From assembly GCF_947502445.1 (NCBI RefSeq), contig NZ_CANMZW010000009.1:119335-183334 (forward strand): DNA of 64,000 nt, written 5' to 3'. Below are positions 44,062-52,684 of this stretch, one piece after another (position 1 is the first letter of the stretch; each line of letters opens with the position of its first letter). The translations under genes were made by a program, and so were the position numbers. Origin of the DNA: an uncultured Brevibacillus sp. GTDB taxonomy: Bacteria; Bacillota; Bacilli; Brevibacillales; Brevibacillaceae. A model generated the notes under the pieces. That model saw only the letters and a program-made list of their open reading frames with translations. It had not been told where the DNA came from and did not search any database.

Positions 44062-45651
44062 ATGAGCCAAGCGATTCGTTTTGATTACTCCAACGCTCGT
44101 GCTTTTGTCAAACCACATGAATGGGAGCAGCTTGCCCCAGCGATTGGGCAGGCGCATGAAATGCTGCACAAAAGAACGGGACCAGGCAGAGATTATCTCG
44201 GGTGGGTAGATTGGCCCGAGCAGTACGACCGTGCTGAGTACGAACGAATCCGACAGGCAGCGGCACGTATTTCCTCTGACTCCGATGTGCTTCTGGTCAT
44301 TGGAATTGGAGGCTCTTATTTAGGGGCTAAGGCTGTTCTTGACATTTTGGGCCACAGCTTCTACAATTTGCTGCCGAAGTCCAAGCGGCGCTTCCCGGAG
44401 ATTTATTTTGTAGGCAACAATATCAGTCCCGTCTATATTTCGCATCTGATGGACGTGCTGGAAGGAAAAGACGCGTCGATCAACGTCATCTCGAAATCAG
44501 GGACAACGACAGAGCCTGCGATTGCATTCCGGCTTTTTCGCAACTGGTTAGAGAAAAAGTACGGGCGAGAGAAAGCTAAAAAACGAATCTACATCACTAC
44601 TGACAAGGCACGTGGAGCCTTGAAAAAGCTGGCTGACGAAGAGGGCTATGAAACGTTCGTCATTCCCGATGATATCGGAGGACGCTATTCAGTCCTGACC
44701 GCTGTGGGGCTTTTGCCGATCGCGGTGAGTGGCGCGAATATGGATGCCCTGATGCAGGGAGCGGCAGATGCCAGAGAGCAGTACATGGTCATGGACCTGC
44801 ATGAAAATCCGTGCTACCAATATGCGGCGATACGCAATGCGCTGTATCGAAAAGGCAAGATGGTCGAGCTGTTGGTCAGCTATGAACCGCAATTTCGCTT
44901 TTTTGCCGAATGGTGGAAGCAGCTATTCGGTGAGTCGGAGGGCAAGGACGGAAAAGGTATTTTTCCAGCCTCTGCAGAGTTTTCGGCAGATTTGCATTCT
45001 TTGGGACAATACATACAGGACGGTATGCGGCATTTGTTTGAAACGACGGTTTCGGTATCTAAACCTGCGATCGATATGACTGTTCAGGAGGACCCGGACG
45101 ATGTAGACGGTCTGAATTTCCTGACAGGCAAACGCATGGGGTTTGTGAATAAAAAAGCTTTCGAAGGAACAGTGCTTGCCCACGTAGCTGGCGGAGTCCC
45201 TAATCTGCTCATAGAGATTCCGGAAGCCACGGCTTATCATGTGGGGGGCCTGATCTACTTTTTTGAAAAGGCGTGCGGGATAAGCGGCTATTTGTTAGGC
45301 GTAAACCCGTTTGATCAGCCTGGAGTAGAGGCGTATAAAGCCAACATGTTTGCACTTCTGGGCAAACCTGGCTACGAAGAGCAGAAAGCAGAACTGGAGG
45401 CTAGATTGCGAGAGAATAAGACGTATTTGACCGTTGCGGAGACAGCAGCCTATCTGGAGCTCCCGGAAACTTTTATTTTGGAAAGAATTAGCCAAGGGCG
45501 GATTCGCGCCGTTCACGATGGCAATGAATACTTGATCAACAAGGATCAGTTCAAGCACCATCTGGAGGAAATGCGCAAGCTGCGGGAGTACGAGGAAGCA
45601 GCCAGACATGAGACGATTCCCGAAAGCTATGATGTAAAAGATGAGGACTAA
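44062..45651 (+). CDS. pgi: Glucose-6-phosphate isomerase with C-terminal excisionase-type HTH domain
   Basis: Residues 1-449 are a complete phosphoglucose isomerase: [21 protein letters not shown] (146-152), [11 protein letters not shown], the catalytic His312 in ADLHSLGQ and Lys426 in AYKANMFA. The canonical Bacillus enzyme ends near residue 450. About 80 more residues follow. Residues 453-505 ([20 protein letters not shown], then [18 protein letters not shown]) match the MerR-like HTH_17 excisionase fold, followed by a charged tail. GGAGGGGAG supports ATG 44062. The enzyme interconverts glucose- and fructose-6-phosphate. The added domain may bind DNA; this is inferred. Confidence 0.92.
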   Translation: MSQAIRFDYSNARAFVKPHEWEQLAPAIGQAHEMLHKRTGPGRDYLGWVDWPEQYDRAEYERIRQAAARISSDSDVLLVIGIGGSYLGAKAVLDILGHSFYNLLPKSKRRFPEIYFVGNNISPVYISHLMDVLEGKDASINVISKSGTTTEPAIAFRLFRNWLEKKYGREKAKKRIYITTDKARGALKKLADEEGYETFVIPDDIGGRYSVLTAVGLLPIAVSGANMDALMQGAADAREQYMVMDLHENPCYQYAAIRNALYRKGKMVELLVSYEPQFRFFAEWWKQLFGESEGKDGKGIFPASAEFSADLHSLGQYIQDGMRHLFETTVSVSKPAIDMTVQEDPDDVDGLNFLTGKRMGFVNKKAFEGTVLAHVAGGVPNLLIEIPEATAYHVGGLIYFFEKACGISGYLLGVNPFDQPGVEAYKANMFALLGKPGYEEQKAELEARLRENKTYLTVAETAAYLELPETFILERISQGRIRAVHDGNEYLINKDQFKHHLEEMRKLREYEEAARHETIPESYDVKDED

Positions 45652-45664
45652 GCCATTGTTAGAC

Positions 45665-45694
45665 TTGTCAGATGGTTGCCAACAGGACTATACT
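45665..45694 (+). promoter_or_regulatory. Promoter of the TPP riboswitch transcript
   Basis: TTGTCA at 45665-45670 and TATACT at 45689-45694 are 18 bp apart. The aptamer starts about 45 bp downstream, so this is the probable thiO promoter. Confidence 0.65.
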
Positions 45695-45735
45695 GGTCAA
45701 TGAAAAAAGAAACGTAAACAACATAGACGAAGTAG

Positions 45736-45835
45736 CAACTCGGGGAGTCCTTCATGCAGGGCTGAGAGGATGGAAGCGACAGACCATCGACCCATTGCAC
45801 CTGATCCGGATCATGCCGGCGCAGGGATATGGTTG
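45736..45835 (+). ncRNA. TPP (thi-box) riboswitch
   Basis: The thi-box order is clear: CGGGGAGTCC at 45741, GGCTGAGAGGA at 45770, the GACCCATTGCACCTGATCCGG block at 45789-45809 and ATCATGCCGGCGCAGGGA ending near 45827. It binds thiamine pyrophosphate and represses the downstream gene when thiamine is plentiful. It lies 120 bp upstream of thiO. Confidence 0.95.
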
Positions 45836-45873
45836 CCGGCAAAAACTGCGCCTTGATAGGTTATATGCGTATG

Positions 45874-45912
45874 AGCCCACCTTTTCCTGCACAGGAGATG
45901 GTGGGCTTTTTG
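45874..45912 (+). terminator. TPP riboswitch terminator
   Basis: AGCCCACC at 45874-45881 pairs with GGTGGGCT at 45900-45907, followed by TTTTT. Its position after the aptamer and before thiO fits transcriptional attenuation. Confidence 0.88.
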
Positions 45913-45955
45913 GCCTTTGGTATGACCCGGACGAACACAGTGAGGAGAGAGAAGC

Positions 45956-47062
45956 ATGAGTGATTGTCTGGTAGTGGGTGGAGGTATCATTGGTCTGAGC
46001 TTGGCGTATGAGCTGTCGCGCCGCGGTATGTCGGTTACGCTAGTTGAACAAGGGGAGTGGGGCGGGCAGGCGTCTTCTGCAGCGGCTGGGATGTTGGCCC
46101 CTTTGAAAGAATTCACGGCTCCTGGACCGATGCTTGATATGGGGGTATCTTCTCTGCGGCTGTATCCGCAATGGGCGCAAACACTGGAGGAATTCACCGC
46201 AGGAGATGTTCAGTTAAGTCTGGAGGGACTGCTGACAGTCGCACTGGATGAGGAAGAACAAGAACAGCTGCAGACCAAATATCGTTGGCAAAAGGAAGAA
46301 GGATACGCTGTTCACTGGCTCACGGGAATAGAGCTGACCGAGGTCGAGCCGATGTTGACCGACAAGGCTCTGGCTGCCATCTATTCGCCAAGGGAAGGAC
46401 ACATTAATAATCGCTTGCTGCTCCGGGCGTTGGTGACAGCGTGCCAACTGCAAGGCGTGAAGCTGCTCTCGGGATGTGTAGTGAGTGGAATTGCCGTCAA
46501 AGCAGGAAAGGTCATCGGAGTAGAAAGCTCCATGGGACCGCTTCGCGCGGGGCAAACCGTGATCACTTCCGGTGCATGGGCAGGAATCATGCTGGAGATG
46601 CTGAACGTTTCCGTGCCTGTACGGCCTGTGCGCGGCCAGATTGCGGCTGTCTCCTCCGTGGGGATACCGCTTCGGACAGTCGTTTTTGGGACTTCAGGCT
46701 ACATCACGCCTAAAAAGGATGGAAAAATCGTGATTGGCGCCACAGAGGACGAAAGTGGCTTTCAGCGCGAAGTAACAATGGCTGGCTTAGCTAGCATTTT
46801 AAATGGTGTCATGCCATACGTTCCGGCTTTGCACACAGCTGCGTTCATGGAGGCATGGGGAGGACTTCGCCCGGCGACGACAGACGGTAAGCCGCTACTC
46901 GGTCCGATCCCGGGCTGGAGTGGGCTCTCTATTGCGGGGGGGCATTTCCGCAACGGTATTTTGTTATCACCAATCACAGCAAAGTGGATGGCAGATTATC
47001 TGGAGCAGGGCAGTACAGAGCATCTGGAGCCATTTTTGCCATCACGTTTTATTAGTGAATAG
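45956..47062 (+). CDS. thiO: Glycine oxidase ThiO
   Basis: A 368-residue FAD enzyme: LVVGGGIIGLSLAYELSRRG at the N-terminus, SSAAAGMLAP as the flavin-contact loop, and a C-terminal GGHFRNGILLSP. It oxidises glycine to iminoglycolate, the glycine-derived precursor for the thiazole ring of thiamine. Usually thiO is followed by thiS, thiG and thiF; here it is followed by an unrelated gene, so it is a lone copy. GGAGAGAG precedes ATG 45956, and the TPP riboswitch controls it. Confidence 0.92.
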   Translation: MSDCLVVGGGIIGLSLAYELSRRGMSVTLVEQGEWGGQASSAAAGMLAPLKEFTAPGPMLDMGVSSLRLYPQWAQTLEEFTAGDVQLSLEGLLTVALDEEEQEQLQTKYRWQKEEGYAVHWLTGIELTEVEPMLTDKALAAIYSPREGHINNRLLLRALVTACQLQGVKLLSGCVVSGIAVKAGKVIGVESSMGPLRAGQTVITSGAWAGIMLEMLNVSVPVRPVRGQIAAVSSVGIPLRTVVFGTSGYITPKKDGKIVIGATEDESGFQREVTMAGLASILNGVMPYVPALHTAAFMEAWGGLRPATTDGKPLLGPIPGWSGLSIAGGHFRNGILLSPITAKWMADYLEQGSTEHLEPFLPSRFISE

Positions 47063-47199
47063 CGCTTGTTTCATGCTCATCCTGGTTTTGAGCGAGCATC
47101 TTGTGTGGAAATTGGGCTAGTCCAGCCTATAATACGGTACACCTCCCCATAGGCACCTGTATATGGTAATAAAGAAACACCAGAAGGGGAGGAGTTTCC

Positions 47200-48147
47200 A
47201 TGCAGTCTGATGAAAAAAACCTATACCAGGCTGACATTCAGACCGTCAGTCTGCTAAAGGATATGCGTGAAAATGTGCACAACATTTGCAAGGATTACGT
47301 GGAGCAAAAAGTGCGCATCGAAGCTATCGATGGGCAGGTCATTGAAGGTGTCATTGTCGATTATGACGATCAAAATGTATATGTCGAAGTAGAGGATCCG
47401 GATGCCGAAGAAGAAGTAGATGATGAGGACGATTACTATCAGGTGGAGCAAGTCGCAAGTCATCAAACCTATGCGGACTGGGGACCCTATGTTTCACCGT
47501 ATGATGTTTACTATCCTTACCCTTATGGAGGCTACGATCCGTACGGTGATATAAGCCCTTATCCTGGTGGAAACGTAAGCCCGTATGGCAGCAGCAACAA
47601 CCCATTTCCGCAAGTAAGCCCGTATGGCAGCAGCAACAACCCATTTCCGCAAGTAAGCCCGTACAGCAGCAGCAACAACCCATTTCCACAAGTAAGCCCG
47701 TACAGCAGCAGCAACAACCCATTTCCACAAGTAAGTCCGTACAGTAGAGGCAAAAGGCCATCACCACAAGTAAGTCCGTTTAGCAGTGGTAAAAGACCAT
47801 CGCCACAAGTAAGTCCGTTTAGCAGTAGCAGCAATCCCTGTGTTCCGATCAGCCCGTATGGAGAAAATCCTTACAGCCAGGTGAGCCCTTATAGTGGAAT
47901 GAATCCATTTCCGCCACAAGTAAGTCCATATATGGGATTCAATCCATTCCCGCCGGTATCGCCGTTTCCGCCAGTATCGCCGTTTCCACCACCATTCCCA
48001 CCACCGCCGCCACCTTGCCCACCAATGGGTATATCGCCGCAACCATTACCACCTGTTATTGTTCCGAAAAGACGTCGACGTCGCTGCGGCGGTCGCAAAA
48101 TCATCCCGCTTGCATTGTTTACCCTGCTTACCATCGCCTTGCTTTAA
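47200..48147 (+). CDS. Repeat protein: Sm-like N-terminus, Pro/Ser/Asn repeats, C-terminal membrane tail
   Basis: A 315-residue modular protein. Residues about 32-66 (YVEQKVRIEAIDGQVIEGVI) resemble a short Sm/LSm fold, followed by an acidic stretch (65-81). Residues 125-215 contain seven tandem 13-residue units related to VSPYSSSNNPFPQ, then looser SPY/SPF-Pro repeats to about 285. The C-terminus has a basic block (PKRRRRRCGGRK) and one hydrophobic segment (301-315). No signal peptide is visible, so a tail-anchored cytosolic protein is suggested. I cannot name a family. GAAGGGGAGGAG precedes ATG 47200. Confidence 0.8.
   Translation: MQSDEKNLYQADIQTVSLLKDMRENVHNICKDYVEQKVRIEAIDGQVIEGVIVDYDDQNVYVEVEDPDAEEEVDDEDDYYQVEQVASHQTYADWGPYVSPYDVYYPYPYGGYDPYGDISPYPGGNVSPYGSSNNPFPQVSPYGSSNNPFPQVSPYSSSNNPFPQVSPYSSSNNPFPQVSPYSRGKRPSPQVSPFSSGKRPSPQVSPFSSSSNPCVPISPYGENPYSQVSPYSGMNPFPPQVSPYMGFNPFPPVSPFPPVSPFPPPFPPPPPPCPPMGISPQPLPPVIVPKRRRRRCGGRKIIPLALFTLLTIALL
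47575..47847 (+). repeat. Seven 39-bp in-frame tandem repeats
   Basis: Units start at 47575, 47614, 47653, 47692, 47731, 47770 and 47809, each 39 bp and coding 13 residues. The first four are nearly identical at DNA level, while the last three diverge (GKRPSP, SSNPCVP). The pattern fits recent expansion by slippage or recombination. Confidence 0.93.
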
Positions 48148-48158
48148 TGAGAAAACGA

Positions 48159-48209
48159 GCAACAAGTCTTTTGCCAAGCTTGGGCATAGAGGCTTGTTGT
48201 CTTTTTCTT
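48159..48209 (+). terminator. Intrinsic terminator after the repeat protein
   Basis: GCAACAAG at 48159-48166 pairs with CTTGTTG at 48193-48199, followed by a T-rich stretch. Confidence 0.7.
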
Positions 48210-48282
48210 TTTGGGGGAGTACAACCAGTTGTTTTGTCACACATTAATAGAAGAACGGTTTCAAAGACAAAGGCAGGGATAG

Positions 48283-48681
48283 ATGATGAAAACGATAAAA
48301 AGCAGCTTGCAGGGGACAAAAGGGACATTTGGTTATCTTCGAGAAGCACTACCACACTTCACTCTGGCTAACTGGGATTATGAGCAAGGTTTTTTTGACC
48401 GTGTACTGGATGACCGAAATATGGTCTTTCTGCGTTTGCCTGTGAAGGTTGTGACCGGAGAGCTGGACAGTGAAGATGCGTGGCTGGAAATTGGCGAGCC
48501 GTTTGTTTTGCGCCACGTCTATCAGACAGGTGTCGAGGAAGATATCGGGTACATGGAGCCGATGGTTTCAGGTGTGATGAATCAGTTTCAGGAGCCAGTA
48601 GACAAGGATGCTCAGATTGACCCGAGATGGATTCGCAAGGCAGAAGCGATCGTAAAGGAATTGGAAAATCGTCTTGCATGA
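48283..48681 (+). CDS. YugN-like family protein
   Basis: A 132-residue protein with the WDYEQGFFDRVL-type core and an EIGEPFVLRHVYQTGVEEDI block, which I associate with the YugN-like family of Bacillales. The function is unknown. GGCAGGGATAG precedes the ATG pair at 48283/48286. It lies downstream of the repeat protein's terminator, so it is probably transcribed separately. Confidence 0.65.
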   Translation: MMKTIKSSLQGTKGTFGYLREALPHFTLANWDYEQGFFDRVLDDRNMVFLRLPVKVVTGELDSEDAWLEIGEPFVLRHVYQTGVEEDIGYMEPMVSGVMNQFQEPVDKDAQIDPRWIRKAEAIVKELENRLA

Positions 48682-48684
48682 AGA

Positions 48685-48712
48685 ACGGGCCTAAGTGATA
48701 GGCCTGTTTTTT
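48685..48712 (+). terminator. Intrinsic terminator after the YugN-like gene
   Basis: ACGGGCCTA and TAGGCCTGT form a stem with one mismatch, followed by TTTTT. Confidence 0.85.
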
Positions 48713-48850
48713 GTCATTGAATGGGGTCGCGGCTACGCCAAATACAAATACTCGGTGAGACCAGGTTTTCTAACGTAAAAAGCAGGAAACCTATTTCATA
48801 CGGAGAATGGTAGCCCATACCCAAAAAATGGTTCGGGGAGAGTCGAAAGC

Positions 48851-49300
48851 ATGGGATGGTTCCACTCGCTTACGAAATGGTACTGGAAAATTCGCAAACC
48901 CATCACCTTGGGCACGAGAGTAATCGTTACCGATGGGCATAGAGGGGTCCTGTTGATCCGCCACACGTACACGGTTGGCTGGTATTTGCCGGGTGGAGGG
49001 GTGGAGAAGGGCGAATCGTTTTTTGAAGCTGCTCGTCGGGAGCTGCAGGAGGAATGCGGAATTACGGTTGATGTCCTCTCGCTATGCCATCTTTTTTATA
49101 GCGAAAGAGAGGGTAAAAGGGACCACATTGCCCTTTTCCATGCTGCACTGACAGATTCGCAGGAGCCAAAGCGAGATCCTGTAGAGGTTGCAGAAATGCG
49201 ATTTTTCGCCTGGGACGAATTGCCTGATGATTTGTCACCAGCGACAAGAAGGCGCTTGAACGAATTTCGCGCACAATCTTATCAGGAAGATAGATGGTAA
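48851..49300 (+). CDS. NUDIX hydrolase
   Basis: A 149-residue NUDIX enzyme with a complete Nudix box, GGGVEKGESFFEAARRELQEE with CGI following, fitting GX5EX7REUXEEXGU. The N-terminal KPITLGTRVIVTDG segment starts the fold. Substrates of this family are nucleoside diphosphates linked to another group and cannot be predicted. ATG 48851 follows GGGGAGAG. It precedes NAD kinase by about 100 bp. Confidence 0.9.
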   Translation: MGWFHSLTKWYWKIRKPITLGTRVIVTDGHRGVLLIRHTYTVGWYLPGGGVEKGESFFEAARRELQEECGITVDVLSLCHLFYSEREGKRDHIALFHAALTDSQEPKRDPVEVAEMRFFAWDELPDDLSPATRRRLNEFRAQSYQEDRW

Positions 49301-49401
49301 GGAAGGGGAATTTATGCATTGCTCTTTTTCCTATGGTATAGTGAAATAAACGAAAAGAGCTTACTTAGCGCTTGGAAGGATAAAAGTGAGGGCAGACCAG
49401 C

Positions 49402-50202
49402 ATGAAGATTGCGACTGTACTGCGAAATGATGATTATACGCGAGAAGTAGAAAATGAATTGAAAGAAAAGGTAAGGGCTGCAGACAGTCCGCACAGATTC
49501 GTGTCTGGACCTGACGAACGTCCCGATATGGTGATTTCCATCGGTGGAGACGGGACATTGCTGGAAGCGGTCCATCAATATGGAGCTGAGCCGGCTTATG
49601 TGGGCATTCACACGGGGCATCTCGGTTTTTATGCAGACTGGAGACCCGAAGAGCTGGATGAATTCGTGGCGCAATTACTGGAGCAGGAAGAACCAGCGAT
49701 TGCCGAATATCCCACTGTCGAATGCCAGATCGTGACAAGAGATGGTCAACAATACGATAAATGGGCTTTGAATGAGTTGGTGCTGCGCAATGCATCCTTA
49801 TCAACGCTGGTGACATGCGTCTACATTAATGGTGATGAGCTCGAGACGTTTCGTGGTGACGGCCTGATTGTATCCTCTCCGTCTGGCAGTACGGCTTATA
49901 ACAAAGCAGTGGATGGTGCGATCGTACATCCGTCTATCGAGGCTATCCAGCTATCCGAAATCGCTTCGATCAATAATCAAGCGTATCGTACAGTCAACAG
50001 CTCCCTCGTCTTGCCGAAGCATCATGAGGTTGAGCTGATCGTGATGAACCCGGAAATCATGATTGGATTGGATCGTGAGCAAGCTGTATGGACGGATGTA
50101 CGCTCCATTACATGCCGAGTGGGTCAGGATAAGATAAAATTTGCCCGTTACAAGCGACTGACATTTTGGAGCAGAGTACGCAAGTCGTTTATCAAAGGGT
50201 AA
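49402..50202 (+). CDS. nadK: NAD kinase
   Basis: A 266-residue ATP-NAD kinase that makes NADP. The GGDG motif is at residues 48-51 (ISIGGDGTLL), the NE/D motif is in WALNELVLRN, and DGLIVSSPSGSTAYNKAVDGA binds NAD. The length equals the short Gram-positive NadK. GAGGG precedes ATG 49402. It may be a second NadK, since many Bacillales have two. Confidence 0.93.
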   Translation: MKIATVLRNDDYTREVENELKEKVRAADSPHRFVSGPDERPDMVISIGGDGTLLEAVHQYGAEPAYVGIHTGHLGFYADWRPEELDEFVAQLLEQEEPAIAEYPTVECQIVTRDGQQYDKWALNELVLRNASLSTLVTCVYINGDELETFRGDGLIVSSPSGSTAYNKAVDGAIVHPSIEAIQLSEIASINNQAYRTVNSSLVLPKHHEVELIVMNPEIMIGLDREQAVWTDVRSITCRVGQDKIKFARYKRLTFWSRVRKSFIKG

Positions 50203-50216
50203 GCGTCTTTTTGGCC

Positions 50217-50268
50217 GGAAAAAGAGCAGGATGGTTCCGAAGCCAGTGGAGCCATACCTGCTTTTTGT
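50217..50268 (+). terminator. Likely intrinsic terminator after nadK
   Basis: AAAAAGAGCAGG pairs with CCTGCTTTTT across a loop of about 26 bases at 50219-50265. Confidence 0.6.
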
Positions 50269-50304
50269 TGTTCGAATATGAGGGAAAGTCAGGAGGAAAA
50301 AAGA

Positions 50305-50780
50305 ATGAGTAGCAGTCCTTTGGAAAAAGTTCGTCATTTTGTTCAACGATATCAGCCGAATTTGGAGCCGATTCTCTTTAAGAGCCGTTGCCCACATCGG
50401 AAGCTGCTGCTCAGGCGCTTGGTGTAGAGGTCGGCCAGATCGCCAAATCAATCTTGTTTCGTGCCGGCGATAAATACGTGATGTTTGTCGCAGCGGGAGA
50501 TGTACGCATCCATTCCAAACGTGTCAAAGCGGCGCTGGGCTCAGGAAAAACGAAAATGGCGTCACCGGAAGAGGTGCTAGAGGTGACAGGGTATCAGGTA
50601 GGAGCAGTGTGTCCGTTTGCTCTTGAAATAGACGTTCCGATTTTTGTGGATCGGTCCTTGCAACGGTTTGCTCATGTGTATACGGCAGCGGGTATTGCCG
50701 AATCGCTTTTGCCCGTTACATACGAGGCATTGCTGCAAATGACCGGGGCAGAGGAGATCGACGCTGCTTCTGCGGAGTAG
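50305..50780 (+). pseudogene. Frameshifted YbaK/EbsC-type aminoacyl-tRNA deacylase
   Basis: The first frame from ATG 50305 (after AGGAGG) encodes SSSPLEKVRHFVQRYQPNLE and PILFK, then runs out of frame to a stop about 41 codons in. The -1 frame picks up at GAG 50382 with EPLPTSEAAAQALGVEVGQI, AGDVRIHSKRVKAAL and VCPFALEIDVPIFVD, the YbaK/EbsC/prolyl-tRNA editing domain. One G lost from an AAGGAG string near 50380 would explain it. Corrected, the protein is about 158 residues and would trim mischarged tRNA. It could be a sequencing error. Confidence 0.8.
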
Positions 50781-50793
50781 GGATGCTACAATT

Positions 50794-50825
50794 AAAAACT
50801 CCATTCGTGAAAATGGAGTTTTTTA
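50794..50825. terminator. Bidirectional terminator between the deacylase and the GNAT gene
   Basis: AAAAACTCCATT and AATGGAGTTTTT form a 12-bp stem around CGTGAA-type loop bases. Confidence 0.88.
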
Positions 50826-51320
50826 CTTTTTTTCTAACAGCAGTTGATAAAAATGTACATCCTGCCATTCCCCGAATTTGAAGCCAACCTCGCGAAACTG
50901 CCCGATAAACCCGAATCCGAATTTTTTATGCAGGGCGATGCTTGCTTCATTACCACCTACGATTCCGCTAACGACTGTATGGAAACCGAGCTGAGCGGCG
51001 CGTTGGAGGATGACAGCCATCAGTGCCGTGCCAACCCCTTTTCCATGTGCCTCATTAGACACATAAATAGATAGCTCTGTCGTTTTGGCATAAGCGGGCT
51101 TCTCCCGAAAAGAGGACAGGCAGCTGTAGCCAATAATGGCTCCTTCGGATTCAGCGACAAGCAGCGGGTAGTTTTCACCGTGCTTGTAAAACCACACTTC
51201 GCGCTGCTCCAGGCTTTGTTCTTCCAACTCAAAAGTAGCGACCAGATTCCGAATCGCATAGTTGTATATGTCCAGCATGGCTGGCAAATCATCAATAACG
51301 GCATCACGAATACGTATCAT
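50823..51320 (-). CDS. GNAT acetyltransferase, phosphinothricin-acetyltransferase-like
   Basis: A 165-residue acetyltransferase of the PAT/BarA group: IRDAVIDDLPAMLDIYNYAI, SIYVSNEAHGKGVGTALMAV (acetyl-CoA loop) and NEASIALHKKFGFGFIGQFREVGFKFGEW. Members acetylate methionine sulfone or sulfoximine, or phosphinothricin. The start ATG 51320 overlaps the MFS gene stop by four bases (ATGA), implying translational coupling and perhaps joint drug modification and export. Confidence 0.88.
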   Translation of the reverse strand: MIRIRDAVIDDLPAMLDIYNYAIRNLVATFELEEQSLEQREVWFYKHGENYPLLVAESEGAIIGYSCLSSFREKPAYAKTTELSIYVSNEAHGKGVGTALMAVILQRAAQLGFHTVVSGIVGGNEASIALHKKFGFGFIGQFREVGFKFGEWQDVHFYQLLLEKK

Positions 51321-52540
51321 GGGTGTGTGCGCCGCTCCAGTGTGAATCCAATGAAGCAAATCAAGGTGAGGAACAGTCCACTTATGAGGAAAAGCTGCTC
51401 TACCGGCAGTTTGCCGAGCCAGATTGCCCCGAGGATGCTGGAGAGCATTCCGAAAAACGTGAACAGCAGCATGTTAATTGCGAAAACCTTGCCTGTATTT
51501 TCATTCGTTGCTTTCAACTGAATAGCGGTAACGGTAGGGATGCCGGAGAAAGGCCCGCCAACACCGGCAATCGCTGCTGCAAGGAAGGCGATCCAGTGGC
51601 TCGTACTGCCGATGGTCAGGAGCAAAAATCCGACCGCTTGAAACGACCACCCGATTAAAATGAGGAATAAGTGCCTGGTATAGTAAGCGCGCGCCATGTA
51701 GAGACTGCCGAGCAAATTCCCAATGCCGTAAAATCCGATCAAGATTGCAAGTGTACTCCCGTTCCCTTGCTCGATTCGCTCAGCGAGGAAGGGGAAGCCC
51801 ACGTTGTAGCAAATGACCCAGACGATGAAGCCCAGATTGCTGAATAACAAAACCAGAAAAAGGAGCTTGTTTCGTTTTATTTCGCCAAGTCCAAGGGCTA
51901 TGTCGTTCACATATTGCTTCGGCGTCATTTTACTTGGAGCCGTTTCGGAACGATTATGTAGAGAGCTGCGAATGGCATATAGAAAAAAGACTGATACAAG
52001 ATAGCTTGCTGCATTGACAAAAAACAGGGTAGATAGCGGCACAGAAGCTGCGAGCAAACCGATCGTCATGGGTGCCAAAATTCGCACAGTTCGAAAGGTT
52101 GTGTCTGATATCGCGTTGGCTTTGCCAAGCTGCTCTAGCGGGACGATGGCTTTTAGCGCAACTGTCCTGGCAGGCTGAAACAGGCTTGAGAATAACCCGA
52201 GCAAAAACTGTGCGGCCAAAAAGAAGGAAAATTGTTCAATTCCGAGCAGTGCCATGATGCCAACAGTAATGACTACCATGATCCGCGCGAGGTCCGCCCC
52301 TACCATCAACAGCTTTGGGTTGTACCGATCTGCCAGAACACCGCCGATCAAATAAAACAGCAGGCCGGCGACCATTTCTGGGATAGCGAGGAGGCTCAGG
52401 GCGGTTCCTGATTTGGTGGCTTGCAGCAAGTACCAGAGCAAGGCAAAGCTGTAGCATTGATCCCCGATGTTGGCAGTCAGCTGAGCTAGCCAAAGCTTCA
52501 GGTACGATGCGTTTTTCCATAAAGATGTGGATGCTTCCAC
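51317..52540 (-). CDS. Major facilitator superfamily transporter
   Basis: A 407-residue, 12-helix MFS transporter. The helix 2-3 loop motif appears as GGVLADRYNPKLLMVGADLARI, and PARTVALKAIVP is typical of the MdrL/enterobactin-exporter-like group of multidrug or siderophore exporters. It is the first gene of the pair with the GNAT enzyme. AGGACGGAGAG-type sequence precedes ATG 52540. The substrate is unknown. Confidence 0.86.
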   Translation of the reverse strand: MEASTSLWKNASYLKLWLAQLTANIGDQCYSFALLWYLLQATKSGTALSLLAIPEMVAGLLFYLIGGVLADRYNPKLLMVGADLARIMVVITVGIMALLGIEQFSFFLAAQFLLGLFSSLFQPARTVALKAIVPLEQLGKANAISDTTFRTVRILAPMTIGLLAASVPLSTLFFVNAASYLVSVFFLYAIRSSLHNRSETAPSKMTPKQYVNDIALGLGEIKRNKLLFLVLLFSNLGFIVWVICYNVGFPFLAERIEQGNGSTLAILIGFYGIGNLLGSLYMARAYYTRHLFLILIGWSFQAVGFLLLTIGSTSHWIAFLAAAIAGVGGPFSGIPTVTAIQLKATNENTGKVFAINMLLFTFFGMLSSILGAIWLGKLPVEQLFLISGLFLTLICFIGFTLERRTHP

Positions 52541-52653
52541 AAAAATCTCTCCGTCCTGTAACGATTGATGTTGAGGGTGTTCTGATAGAGTTTTTTTTAC
52601 TTAGCGTAGCAAGGCAAAGAAAGAAAGTAAAGGGGAAGTAAGTGATAGTAAAA

Positions 52654-52676
52654 AAAGCCGATCTCTCGGCTTTTCT
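52654..52676 (-). terminator. Intrinsic terminator of the 53-aa ORF
   Basis: AAGCCGA and TCGGCTT form a stem around TCTC, with an A run giving seven U on the minus strand. Confidence 0.8.
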
Positions 52677-52684
52677 TGCAACTT

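Noticed and set aside
47575..47847. Regular repeats that could suggest a CRISPR array
   Set aside because: Repeats are contiguous, 39 bp, in frame and coding; there are no unique spacers and no cas genes.
50374..50386. Programmed -1 frameshift in the YbaK-type gene
   Set aside because: CTTTAAG is not a good slippery heptamer and no strong downstream structure is evident; a single-base deletion explains it more simply.
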